64,000 nt of DNA, taken from Neurospora crassa OR74A (Eukaryota; Ascomycota; Sordariomycetes; Sordariales; Sordariaceae). The stretch covers positions 682,001-746,000 of the forward strand of contig NC_026507.1 of the NCBI RefSeq assembly GCF_000182925.2, written 5' to 3'. Below the pieces are notes generated by a model. It had not been told where the DNA came from. It saw only the letters and a program-made list of their open reading frames with translations, and did not search any database. Below, piece after piece: positions 32,757 through 42,862 of the stretch (its first letter is position 1; each line of letters opens with the position of its first letter). Made by a program: the position numbers and the translations under genes.

Positions 32757-33446
32757 ATGGACTCGACAAAAGACGTTATCCGAAAGCTGGCCAACCTCAA
32801 CATCGACTCTTGCGCCCAAACACCAGAGGCAGTTCAAGTCGTTAACGCCTCCCATCCACCCAGCCCAGATCAAACACCAGGTCCAGATCCCTTTGGTCCT
32901 GCTTCCCCAGCTGGCTTCCAGACACAAAGCGGCACACAATCCAGCTTCAGCAACGATAAACGAACCAAGCCAGAAGAAGCTATCGCGACTGCAACTTGTA
33001 CCGACTCAGAGAGTCCCAAGAACATCATCCCTTTGCGCAAACCTTCTCGGAACATCTCCCGTAATCTCGCCGAAAGTTCTGCCAAGGGCGTTCAGCCTCG
33101 CAGTTCCAACCGTCCGCATACCACCAGCATCACCACCAAATGTCGTGATAGAATGAGAATGGGCGTCGTCGACTTTCTTCGACGCGATGCATCTAAAGGG
33201 GTCAAGCGTTGGTTGCAGGGGAAGGAGAGACGTCATGACAGTACAAGAAGGGCCACGAGGATCCATAGAAGAGGTGCTCTTAGTGAGGGTGTGAGGAAGA
33301 GGCTGGGGTTGAAGTTGAAGAGGGAGGAGGCTAGTTTGGGACAGTTGGAGGTGATTAAGGAGGAAGAGGAGGAGGAAGAGGAGGGGGAGGATGTGAAGAT
33401 GGAAGAGGACATGAAAATTGAAGAGGATACAGTTATGGCGGATTGA
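32757..33446 (+). CDS. N-terminal-box array protein 3
   Basis: 229 aa, intronless, start in ACGCAATGGAC. MDSTKDVIRKLANLNI carries Val7, Leu11, Leu14 and Ile16. This start is closest to array gene 1 (MDST) and to array gene 6 (T-x-KD-x-I pattern). Polar Pro/Ser-rich residues 17-110 are followed by a strongly basic helical region (RDRMRMGVVDFLRRDASKGV, then KERRHDSTRRATRIHRR) and an acidic tail with a Glu run and MKIEEDTVMAD. Basic middle and acid tail repeat the layout of array genes 2 and 4. No known domain; nuclear shuttling is only an inference from the box and basic runs. Confidence 0.7.
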   Translation: MDSTKDVIRKLANLNIDSCAQTPEAVQVVNASHPPSPDQTPGPDPFGPASPAGFQTQSGTQSSFSNDKRTKPEEAIATATCTDSESPKNIIPLRKPSRNISRNLAESSAKGVQPRSSNRPHTTSITTKCRDRMRMGVVDFLRRDASKGVKRWLQGKERRHDSTRRATRIHRRGALSEGVRKRLGLKLKREEASLGQLEVIKEEEEEEEEGEDVKMEEDMKIEEDTVMAD

Positions 33447-34045
33447 GGGAGGACGATAATGGTCTCTTTCAGATACTAAATAAGAGCTGGAAACCGCGAG
33501 ATGTCGGTTGAAGCGTCAAGCCTCGGATGGTTCCATGAGCTTGTCCTAGTTGTAAGTGAATGGAGAGAGAAAGACAGCAGCAGGGTACCACAAAAGATTT
33601 CGAACGTACATCTTCCGCCTCAAAGAGGAAAGGGAACAACGACTGGCTACAGGGACAATGTCTTCACATCCAAAATTTAGCCTGGAAGCAGGCAGCAGAA
33701 ACCAAACGAACATGAACTGCAAGCCTGTGTCAAACCGAGGTGAGGAAGAAGCACCAGGACGACAAAACCTGTGAGAATTGCGTTAGCCCAGCAGATTTGA
33801 GGTCCCGTTCACCGTATTTCTGTCAAGGTTCTCCCCAATTAGCAAGGCAGGTGAAGAGAAACGAGAACGCCTGTCAAACCCCATTCAAGAGCAGTCCCAT
33901 CTTCGAAAACAACTTCCAGAGCAGTCAACTTAAATTTCCTCCTGCTCGCCAACCATTTTCCGCCCAGCGACCGCCGACCAACGCATCGCTTTTCAACAAC
34001 TCAGACTTTGCGGACCGATAAGGAGAAGAAAAAAACACACGCATC
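33447..34045. other. Array spacer
   Basis: 599-bp spacer between array genes 3 and 4, the same length as the preceding spacer. Only short unconvincing frames. Confidence 0.5.
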
Positions 34046-35140
34046 ATGGAGCCAGCGCACAATATCACCCAGAAGATGGAGGGCCTAACCATCAACCCGA
34101 AAGCCCCCGCCTTGACTTCTCACAACACCACCATGGAGTCAACCCACAAAATTTCCCAAGAGATGGAGGACATGACCCTCGACCCCAAAGGCCGGGTCGA
34201 CACGCCCTTCACGACTACTACATCTTCGCACACCCAACGTGTCCCCAGCGAACAGCAACCCCAACCTTCAACCCCTGCCCCCTTCAACTTCGCAGGCAAC
34301 TCAGCAGGAGGTTACGTCTACACCACGTCTTCCGAAGGTCTCAGCTTCTCGAACCCCAATGCAGGCAGCAGCAGCAGCAGCAGCAGCAGCACCACCACCA
34401 CCGACACCACCAACATCACCACCAACACCGCCGCCGCCAACCTCTTCCAGGACCAAGACTTCTGCGACCACCTTCTCAACTGCGACGACCCCGTTGGCTT
34501 TCTCGAAGTCAGCCTATACCTTGCCCGCTTCCCCTCCATGTCCCTCAGCCACAACTTCCCATCCAGCAACAACCGCATCACCAAATCCCGCTCCACCACC
34601 TCCTCATCCTCCCGCGAGCGCCATCACCACGCTCACCCCATTCGCCTTGTGCAGCCAGGACTCATGAGTCCCGAAATGGGCACCACAATCTACAAAGCAA
34701 CGATGCAAAAAGTCCCCGGCACCACCATCTACACGACAACAGCGGAAAGAAAAGCAGCTGAGGAAAAGGAAAAAGAGAAGGAAAGGATGAGGTCGGCCTA
34801 TGTCGAGGATTCTCTTAGGCTTACCAGAGCGAGAGCGGTTGCTGAGAAAGCTGCTAGAGTTGCTCGTGAGAGGCAGATGCGGATGCAGATGCGGTCGGGA
34901 GGTTCGGGAATGGGCGGCGCTGACGGTGAGGATTCAAGTTCGTTCCTGAGGGGTCGGGAGAGGGCGAAGAAGACTTGGGTCAATGATGAGGGGAATGTGG
35001 TGGAAGAGAGATGGTTGGAGCCGAATCCAATGGTTTCATGGAGAGAGGCAAGTGAAGACTTTGATGGGATGGATAGTGTTGAGGAGAGTGTTTGTGAGAA
35101 AGAGGATGATGATGAAGATGATGATGAGATGATGGAGTGA
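34046..35140 (+). CDS. N-terminal-box array protein 4, box duplicated
   Basis: 364 aa, intronless. The box occurs twice: MEPAHNITQKMEGLTINP at residues 1-18 (Ile7, Met11, Leu14, Ile16) and MESTHKISQEMEDMTLDP at 30-47 (Ile36, Met40, Met43, Leu45). Each copy begins with Met-Glu, so the second looks like a duplicated gene start. Residues 50-140 are Ser/Thr-rich with a poly-Ser/Thr run coded by AGC/ACC repeats. A short ordered part follows (FCDHLLNCDDPVGFLEVSLY), then a Lys/Glu/Arg helix (ERKAAEEKEKEKERMRSAYV) and Arg/Ala-rich helix, and the protein ends in acid (EKEDDDEDDDEMME). No known domain. The largest of the row, it shares the acidic end with genes 2 and 3. Confidence 0.7.
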   Translation: MEPAHNITQKMEGLTINPKAPALTSHNTTMESTHKISQEMEDMTLDPKGRVDTPFTTTTSSHTQRVPSEQQPQPSTPAPFNFAGNSAGGYVYTTSSEGLSFSNPNAGSSSSSSSSTTTTDTTNITTNTAAANLFQDQDFCDHLLNCDDPVGFLEVSLYLARFPSMSLSHNFPSSNNRITKSRSTTSSSSRERHHHAHPIRLVQPGLMSPEMGTTIYKATMQKVPGTTIYTTTAERKAAEEKEKEKERMRSAYVEDSLRLTRARAVAEKAARVARERQMRMQMRSGGSGMGGADGEDSSSFLRGRERAKKTWVNDEGNVVEERWLEPNPMVSWREASEDFDGMDSVEESVCEKEDDDEDDDEMME

Positions 35141-36001
35141 GGGGGATGGGGATGAGGGGTAACGTGGAGGACTGTTGAAATGAGAGAGTGGCGGATGGTA
35201 TACCTCCGTGATTAGCGGGTTTGATGTTGGCAGAATGAACGTTCAAGAATGGTCAAGTTGGGGTGGGGAGGGGGAAGGGAAAAAGGAAAACAAAAAAAGG
35301 CATGGGCGATGCGGCTCGAGTGTACCATGTCAAGGAAGGTGTCGTCGTCGGCGAGTGACGCGACCATATCAGGCCAGTGGAGTAGTCACGATAAAACGGT
35401 TTGATCGCAAAGAAGTGACTTACTTTGACAGATACGGATGGCTCCCGTGCTATGAAAGTTTCGAGACCACAATTCACTGAGTCGGTGTCTTCCTTGTAGT
35501 GAAGCAAAATTGCATATAAAGAAGACAACCACCACGTTGACTACTGGAAATTGTGAGAAGGTTCAGACCTTGGGTTAATGTGATCCACGTCCTGCCGCAG
35601 CGCCGCTGAACGTACAGCTTGAGGTTATCCGTCAAAGGGACCATAAAGCGCCCGTTGAGTTTCCTTCTTTTTTCAAGTGTTAATGCCCCCTTTCATGGAC
35701 CGACAATAGACAGTGATGGACCTACCATAGCACGGTGCGAAACATGAGTATGTTCCCTTGGATGGTGATCGCTCGATTTTGCCAGATTGCGACATACAAA
35801 CATGAGGCGGCGGTCGATTGACGAAGGAGAATAAAATGCCGTCAAGGGGCACACCCTTTCGACTACTCTTCTGCCCTACCACCAATCTTCTCTTGGTCAC
35901 TCTCTTCGGCCCTTCTGACAACAGGTGTTCATCCTTACGAAATATCACGCTCTGAGCAGCAGCAGCAGCATACCCTCCTCATTGACACCTCAAAAGACAA
36001 A
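35141..36001. other. Array spacer
   Basis: 861-bp spacer between array genes 4 and 5. No gene supported; ends in a short AGC run just before the leader of gene 5. Confidence 0.5.
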
Positions 36002-36643
36002 ATGACGGACAACTTCAAAGGTATCGTCTCTACCATTAGAGATACCAACCGCACCATCTATTCGGCGTCGGATCTCACCCAAAGGCACCCAAGGATCGTT
36101 AGGACTGCACCCATGAATATGCGTAACGGCCAACGTACCGATACTAGCGGCGCCAGCCTATCCGTCCAGCGTACCTCTACTCCTCTTCCTATTTCTCCTA
36201 CTCTTTTCAAGCAAGTCACACCCGCTGTCGAGGCTGAAGGCCCTGCCTCATGCCTTAATACCCAACCAGATACCGCCAACACCTACATCGACGCCGATGC
36301 GGCCAATGTCACTGGCCATAAGATGGATGCCAACGCTTCTGTCATTTCCGCGCCTAGCAGTACTTCTTCGTCTCAAGACAACACACGTAACCACGCCTCT
36401 CAGGTCAACGTCAGCAGTGAATCGGCTGGCCAAATTATCACTAGACGTAGACGTAGAGTCAACAGAACCGTCAGGCGTATATCTGAGGATCAGGTACGCG
36501 AACAGACTGTCGACTGGCACTACTCAAGCCCACCTCGTATGATAGTATGTGGCAGGAGGAGGGCTTACCGAACCCCTATTTGGAATGATCGGCTTTGGAA
36601 CGAATGGGAAGAGGATGAGGATGAGGGATATAGTAGTACATAG
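36002..36643 (+). CDS. Array protein 5, partial N-terminal box
   Basis: 213 aa, intronless, start in ACAAAATGACG. The N-terminus MTDNFKGIVSTIRDTNRTIY has only part of the box (Ile8 and Ile12 with x3 spacing, no later hydrophobic pair), so membership rests mainly on position, size and layout. Polar Ser/Thr-rich residues 20-145 precede a strongly basic ITRRRRRVNRTVRRI run, then an aromatic C-terminus (DWHYSSPPRMIVCGRRRAYR) ending in acid (WEEDEDEGYSST). The Trp/Tyr/Arg-rich end is unlike the neighbours. No known domain; function unknown. Confidence 0.62.
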   Translation: MTDNFKGIVSTIRDTNRTIYSASDLTQRHPRIVRTAPMNMRNGQRTDTSGASLSVQRTSTPLPISPTLFKQVTPAVEAEGPASCLNTQPDTANTYIDADAANVTGHKMDANASVISAPSSTSSSQDNTRNHASQVNVSSESAGQIITRRRRRVNRTVRRISEDQVREQTVDWHYSSPPRMIVCGRRRAYRTPIWNDRLWNEWEEDEDEGYSST

Positions 36644-37091
36644 CGTACCTGGAGAATCATGATGGAAACGACAGGACACCTCTCCACCTCTAATCACAGT
36701 ATTCCTCATCAGTTCACGATCTGGCAGTGTCCGTTTTGATACCATCCATCCTTCCACATCTCAAGCCTAACTGAGAACTGCGCTTTGGAGTAAATAGTCG
36801 GAGTGCATCCATTTTGACCGAACACGTCTGAACATCAGTTGAGTGTTTCAAAGGGTCGATAGCGAGATTGAGAATAAAAGAGTTGCTGTCCCGTCTCTCT
36901 ACTTCTGTTCCTTCCCAACTTCTCTCTTCTTTCACCACCACCTTTCCTCGGTCAACACCAAAGACGTCAAGTCAAACCCAAACCGACTCCTTTCACAAGA
37001 ACACAAACCCCACTTACCTTCTCAAAGACAGCACACGTCTTGCATCTCAAGTCACCACCATCTTGAGCTTCATCACCATTATCAAGCGATG
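36644..37091. other. Array spacer
   Basis: 448-bp spacer; an open frame runs through it into gene 6 from 36843, but its CT-rich sequence reads as leader. Confidence 0.5.
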
Positions 37092-37706
37092 ATGAACACT
37101 TCCAAAGACATCATCCCCAACATGGCCGACAAGACTAGCAGACAAGATGACTCAAGCGACGTCATCACCACTCCCAACACCTCCCTTCATTCTGTCTCTG
37201 TTCACCACCACCGCCGTGATATCCTCACCGTCAAGCCACCTTCCACCACTCACACTCACCACCACATCACCATCACCACCACTCACACTCACCACACCAC
37301 CTTCAACGACAACACCGCGAACTGGCGCAAGCTAAGCCAACCCAGGGCAAGAAGATTACTTGCCCGGCATGGACCTACATATACATCCTTGACAAAGCTC
37401 GGCAGCAGCGGCAGCGGCAGCGGCAGGACTACTACCTCCCTGCACCACATCCTCGGCAGTAGAGGTAGTCATGAGAAAGGCGCTCAGGACATGTCTGGGA
37501 CAGAGCTTCGTATGCATTTCGCTTCAATGGACAAGAATGCAGTCGCGGCTAGTATTGAAGAGCGGATTAGGAGTGTGGAAGTGGAACTGAATAGATTGAG
37601 AGGGGAGAGGGAAGAGATGGTGAGGGAGTTGGAGTTGGGGGATGAGATGGAGAGGGCAGGTGATGTGGATGAAAGGTGGGAGGAGGGGGGTTGTGGCGAT
37701 TGGTGA
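37092..37706 (+). CDS. Array protein 6, partial N-terminal box
   Basis: 204 aa from the second of two adjacent ATGs (37089 and 37092). I choose the second because it aligns MNTSKDIIPNMAD with MDSTKDVIRKLAN of array gene 3, keeping KD, Ile/Val7 and Met/Leu11. The last two box positions (14 and 16) are Lys and Ser, so the box is degenerate. His/Thr-rich repeats (HTHHHITITTTHTHH) follow, then a basic segment (WRKLSQPRARRLLARHGPTY), a Gly/Ser run, and a long charged helix (SVEVELNRLRGEREEMVREL) ending in acidic residues and CGDW. The frame is open for 82 codons upstream, but that stretch is leader-like. Function unknown. Confidence 0.65.
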   Translation: MNTSKDIIPNMADKTSRQDDSSDVITTPNTSLHSVSVHHHRRDILTVKPPSTTHTHHHITITTTHTHHTTFNDNTANWRKLSQPRARRLLARHGPTYTSLTKLGSSGSGSGRTTTSLHHILGSRGSHEKGAQDMSGTELRMHFASMDKNAVAASIEERIRSVEVELNRLRGEREEMVRELELGDEMERAGDVDERWEEGGCGDW

Positions 37707-38166
37707 GATGATTTGAGGGGGGGAAATTGGGTGGTTTGGGTAGTTTGGGTAATGGGTTTCGATGGAGAATAAGGGGTGCGGGAGTGTGGTGCGAGGAGGG
37801 TAGATGAGGACGGAAAGGGCGTGGAATGAATGGGGGAATTATGATCTAGTATCTGACTTCTGGGGAAGGAGTAACAGGTTCAAGGAGGAAATGTTGATGG
37901 TGAATTATCACGGTTATGTAGCCCAAGGGAAGTGAGGAAGGAGGCACTAATTAGCAAGTGAAGGGTACCTTGATGAACTTGAGACCGATAAATGCACAAT
38001 TGTATTGCAAGATTTACGTCATTCCTGACCTGTTGCCATCGCGATACAGCGACTTTTTCTCAACTTTCAATAGTAGTAGTATGTCAAACAACAACCAACA
38101 GGTCACCCATTTGTTCCACCCTCTCTGTCTCTATTCTCCCATTCCCAGGCAGCATCCAGAATATCT
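37707..38166. other. Intergenic, convergent
   Basis: 460 bp between the end of the array and the 3' end of the minus-strand reductase. No gene seen. Confidence 0.5.
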
Positions 38167-39042
38167 CTACTGAGAAGAACCACCAGAGATGGTAATGATT
38201 TGACCTGTATCAACCCCGTTAGCATCATCATCATCATCTAAGTACCCTTCACACCGGAAGCCAGAAAACTCACCATTAACCCACCCCCCATCCTCACTAG
38301 CCAAAAACGCCACCACCCTCGCGACATCCTCCGGCACCGCACATCTTCCCAGCGGACAATGCTCCGCCATCATCTTTTCAATCTTATCCTTACCCAAATC
38401 AGGCGTTCCACCCGGGATATAATGCCACGCATTCTCCGCAAACATATCACTCTTGATGCCTCCCGGCGCCACCCCATTGACCGTGATCCCTTTATCTCCA
38501 AAATCCGTTGCAAACGCCTTCACAAACCCCTGCACCGCCATCTTGGACGCATTATACAGCGCATGGTTCCTGACCCCCATCAGCCCCGCCGCGATGCTCG
38601 TCATGAGAATCACCCGTCCGTTGCGCTCCAGGTGCTTGTAGGCCGCCTGCCCGACAAAGAACTGCGCCTTGGCGTTGAGGTCAAAGACGTAGTCGTACTT
38701 CTCCTCGGTGACGTCCTCGGTCTTGTCCCAGGACTCGGTGCCCGAGTTGGACATGACGATGTCGATGCGGCCAAAGGCCCGCTTGGCTTCGGCGAAGAGT
38801 CGGTCGATCTCGGACACGCGGCGGACGTCGGCTTGGATGGCGATGGCGCGGGCTCCGTTGTGGAGGGATTCGATCTCCTTGACGACTTCGTTGGCGGGGC
38901 CGGCGGAGGATACGTAGTTGACGATGACGGAGGCGCCGCGGCGGGCGAGCTCGAGGGCGACGCCACGGCCGATACCGCGGCCGGCGCCGGTGACGAGGGC
39001 GACTTTGCCTTCGAGGGAGGCGGTGGGGATTGAGATGGGCAT
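38167..39042 (-). CDS. Short-chain dehydrogenase, hydroxynaphthalene-reductase-like
   Basis: Two exons, 39042-38274 and 38204-38167, give 268 aa. The 69-nt intron starts GTGAGT, has a GCTAAC branch site and ends ACAG; removing it yields the family-typical ending WVNGQIITISGG. Cofactor motif TGAGRGIG (18-25) suggests NADPH. The active site is a Ser near 149 plus YNASK (Tyr163, Lys167), and the NSG-type structural motif is SNSGTESW. Length and the FGDKGITVNGVAPGGIKSDM segment fit tetra/trihydroxynaphthalene or versicolorin reductases, cytosolic NADPH enzymes of melanin and polyketide pathways. No polyketide synthase or other pathway gene is nearby, so the substrate is open. The intron length is a multiple of three and contains no stop, so an unspliced form would encode a 23-residue insert. 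Confidence 0.9.
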   Translation of the reverse strand: MPISIPTASLEGKVALVTGAGRGIGRGVALELARRGASVIVNYVSSAGPANEVVKEIESLHNGARAIAIQADVRRVSEIDRLFAEAKRAFGRIDIVMSNSGTESWDKTEDVTEEKYDYVFDLNAKAQFFVGQAAYKHLERNGRVILMTSIAAGLMGVRNHALYNASKMAVQGFVKAFATDFGDKGITVNGVAPGGIKSDMFAENAWHYIPGGTPDLGKDKIEKMMAEHCPLGRCAVPEDVARVVAFLASEDGGWVNGEFSGFRCEGYLDDDDDANGVDTGQIITISGGSSQ

Positions 39043-40311
39043 TTTGGGTGATGGTGAGAGTGGCTTGTGGTGATGGGATTGGGATAATCAGTGGTCCTAT
39101 AGCGTAGAATGTAGAAATCAGGGACAAGATAGGAAGAAATGAAGAGAGATGAAGAGGGGGCGTCGTCAAGGAAATGATGAAACCGGCTTTGCCATCCTAT
39201 TTATTCCCAGATTGACTGACATCTGGCTGCAGTCTCTCAATCTTCCTTGCTTCTGGTTCTCCCTGCATATGCCGGCATTGCCTGTGCCAGCCCGGTTCGC
39301 TGTTGTCGGGAGTTTGGCGATAGATGAGCGGTACCAAGGGATAACGATCAAAGGGATGTTTTTAGTCAACTGAGCAAGTTCAATGTCTTGCCCGGTTCCC
39401 CCCTTTTCGGACTTTAGATGGCGGGGTTGGGGTCGGGGGTAACGGCTGAAATGAATGGACTTGCATGGGAGAGGCACATGTAACGCCGGACATCCCCCGA
39501 CTACATGTCCGCAGAGCCTGGCTGTGGTCCGATCGATTCCCTCTCACGCCAGAACAACACAGTCAAGCAGTCAAAAGGTGAACTCAGAATCAGCCCACGG
39601 AAGTTCACCAGTTTCTCTGGGGAGAAGCGGAGGAGCAAAGACGGGAATGATTGAGTGCCGACTGTGTGCCATGATGCCGAAGTCGAAGATGACGGCCACA
39701 GGTGATTCGCGATGCATGCAGCCGTCTGGCAACACAACATCTGAGATTTTTGTCCAGTTGTATGCACGCCACGAACCTTGAAGAACACATTGTGACTGGG
39801 ACGAGGATATGGGGTTTTGATTTGCGAGCGTCGCAATACAACCTGGGATTATTGGTACAGCTCAGTTGCAGATTCGGACGGTTCGCCATCTTACGTCCGC
39901 CTTTAAATAGCAATAAACGACGCAACTAACACTCCACGCTCATTGCTTATACAAAGAAAACATACACAATGGAAAGAAAGGTATAAGCACAACGAGAAAG
40001 AAATTGAACCATATAGCATTGACATTCGGTCACCTGATAAACTTCATAACATGCCTGAACCCATTCTCCCATCCTAGCATGTCGAATGGCCTGCTCTTCT
40101 CAGTCCACCAGCGAAAGGAGACTGCACTTGCACTTGGAACATTACAGAACGATACTTGTCAATGCAAGTGAAGATTGAGCCACACACAATGCAGGACACC
40201 AAGACCTTAAAAACAGCAACCCAAACTCCCACTGCTCTCTCCGACCATCACCTCTCAACGCACCCTGTGACCGCAGCTTTGAACCAGCGAGGTAAGCACT
40301 ACACCGGTAGC
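39043..40311. other. Intergenic region
   Basis: Promoter side of the reductase gene and 3' side of the kinase gene. No gene supported. Confidence 0.5.
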
Positions 40312-42862
40312 CTAACCTCCCTTTCTAGTCGAGAATCCAGAGGGCGCCCGAAAATGGGTTCGGGAAGTTCGACCCGCAGCAGAAGGATGCCCTCCGGTTG
40401 GAAACCCAGCTTGTCGCCACCTGTCAGCCGTAGCTGAAACTTGATCTTGAGGCGGTTGTCCCCATCCAGCTTGCGCCGGAGGTTGCTGGCCTCTCCCGGC
40501 TGCAAAACGAGGCTGTTGTCCTGGAGGAACTGCACCCGAAGCCGCACGCTGATGACCTCTTCCGGCTTGGAAGCCAGGCTGCTGACCTCTTCCAGCTTGA
40601 AATCCGGGCTGTAGTCCCGGACCCCTTGCCGCCGAAGCCGCACGCTTCTGTCCTCTTCCAGCTGGAAATTGAGGCGGTTGCCCTCTTCCGGCTTGAGTTG
40701 GAGGCTGTTGTCCCCTTCCAGCCCGAGCCATAGGAGGCTGTCCCCATCCAGCTTGCACCGAAGGTTGCTGGCCTCTCCCGGCCGGGAATCGAGAGTGTTG
40801 TCCCGGAGAAACTGCACCTGAAGCCGCACGCTGCTGCCCCCTCCCAGCTTGAAACCCTGGCTGTTGTAGAAATCCTGGCTGCTGTCCCGGAACAACTGCG
40901 ACCGAAGCCGCACGCTGCTGCCCTCTTCCGGCTGCGGCAGGCTTTTGTCTCGTAGGAGTCGCGAGTGAAGTCGTGCGCTGCTGCGCCAGTCCAGCCTGAA
41001 CGCCAGGCTGTCTGACTGCAGATGGTATAGGCGGACCCCCACCAACACCTCCAGGGGCAGGCTTCTGCCAAAGCTTGAGTCTCTCCCTCCCTGTCGTCGC
41101 CGGCTGATGCCACGGCGGTGGCGCCCCCTCAAAGTACCGCCTGCCCCAATCCCTCGCTTGCTTCGTCGCCGGACCATCAGGCGGCTGCGACGTTATCTTG
41201 GTCCTTATCAACGTCTCCAGGTCGTGCAGATCTGGCCTGTCCGCCGGATCATGACAGAGACACGCAGCAACGGCGTTCACCAAGTCAAAATCGATGTGAC
41301 TGTAACCACAGACGAGTAGGTCCATGCCGTATCCCCACACCTCCTTCTCTGACCCGTCTGGGTATCTCACCTCTGCCATGTTCGGCGTAGGAGGCACCTC
41401 GAACTCGCAGAGCGTGATGAGCGAGTACATGATGATGCCGACCTGGTAGAGATTCGTCCACCAGTTGTAGTTGCCCGCCGTCTTGGCGCCGGATTCGAGC
41501 GGGCCGTCCTTGACGTAGTCCCACTCCTCGGTGAACTGTTCGGGCGCGAAGATGCTTCTCTTGCCTCGCCTGCGGCACGACCAACGAAACCTGGGTGGGT
41601 CGTTGTTACCCAAAAAGGGGTGACACAGGCCGAGGTCGGCAATCTTGGCTATCGGAGTGGCGTTGTGTTCGAAACCATCATAGTCCCCGACCAGGACGTT
41701 GCTCATATCGAGGTCGAAGTGGACAAGGGTTTTATGCGAGCAGTATGGTGTTAGTTTGGGCAAGGGCATGCAGCTTTCGGATGCTTGGGGCACAATTTCG
41801 TCGCTCATATATGGGGCCTTGTACTCCTCTGGCATGAATACTCTCGGGTACGCCAGCCCTACAACGCCCTTGAAGACTGTGGTTGTGTTTTCATGTTAGT
41901 CATCGTGACCAAGATGTAGAGGGCTGAAGCTACTTACGATTGCCGAAAATATGCCAAAGAGTAAGTGGTGGAGGGTTGCCGTACATGGCAAGACCAGCGG
42001 AAATTTTTGCGACTATTTTGCGGAGATCCCCGCGGCTCATAAACTCGAGGAACAAGACCTCGTTTGTGTCCCAAAGGGCAGGAGCATCGAGCGATTGATC
42101 GCGTCTTTTACCCTTCCCCATCTTGGCCTCTTCGCCGCTGCTCATCATCATCAAGTCCGAGCCGAACGACCTTCTGGTGGCCGAAGGCACAGTACCGGGT
42201 GCCGGTTGGATAGGTTGGCCATTGGGTCGCGCAAAATAACCGGGGGGGATGCGTTGTGAGATATGCTTGGCTCCGGCAGTCCCCTTGTGGGCTTCGATCT
42301 CGTGCCTAAGGTAGCCCTTGCCGCTGTCGATGTCTATCTTGCACACGACCTTGATGACCTGGCCATCTGGGCGTTCCTGCTCAAAGAGGTTGACGACACC
42401 GAGGCCGCCCCAGCCCAGAGTCTTTATGTGGCGCATTTTGATGCGCAGAAACTGGTTTGCCAGCCATATACTTCTGGCCATTGCCCAGGGCTCCTTATCT
42501 CGTGGTCCACCACTCCCCCAATCCGCTATCTTTTTCTTACTACGCCGGATGAGACCGCTGTAATTCCCGGGGCCTTTCCAGGAAGACTTGATGGGGATTT
42601 TGTTGATGCGCGCCTTGACTCGGCGGGCCATGGTTGCCCCATCCCAGTCGCTGGGAGAATCGATTCCACGGCGACGCCACTTGAAGAAAAATTTGGTGAT
42701 GTCATTGCGATAGGCACGGTGTGCTGCACTCGTTCTTTCCACGGATTTGATGATTGGGGGTTTCACTCTGGGGATATCGCGGGAGACGTTGGTGCCCTCG
42801 GTGAATTTGGGTACCGCCCAAGGATCCGCATCAGTCCCTTCAGACGACTCGTCGTTGAACAT
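40312..42862 (-). CDS. Atypical protein kinase with Gln/Gly/Arg repeat tail
   Basis: Two exons, 42862-41938 and 41876-40312, give 829 aa; the intron starts GTAAGT and ends ACAG, joining FGN to LFKGVV. Kinase features: Gly-rich loop LGWGGLGVVN (about 147), VCKID lysine region, catalytic loop HFDLDMSN (about 361, Phe in place of the usual Arg), DLG instead of DFG (about 387), and FAPEQF. Key Lys, Asp, Asn and Asp are present, so activity is possible, but it is outside the main kinase groups. The last 250 or so residues are tandem PGFQAGRGQQRAAS-like repeats. The ATG chosen is the first; the frame stays open upstream (through LRITFPKDLVTT), so an upstream exon is possible. The pattern resembles expanded fungal-specific kinase families. 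Substrate unknown. Confidence 0.75.
40430..41010 (-). repeat. Degenerate coding repeat in kinase tail
   Basis: About twelve imperfect units with the core (Q/P)xQAGRGQ(Q/P) and periodic RAAS motifs, GC-rich and fully open in the kinase frame. Confidence 0.75.

Noticed and set aside
40299-41177. Second long minus-strand frame in the kinase tail
   Set aside because: It is a frame shadow of the GC-rich repeat region; the spliced kinase frame explains the sequence.
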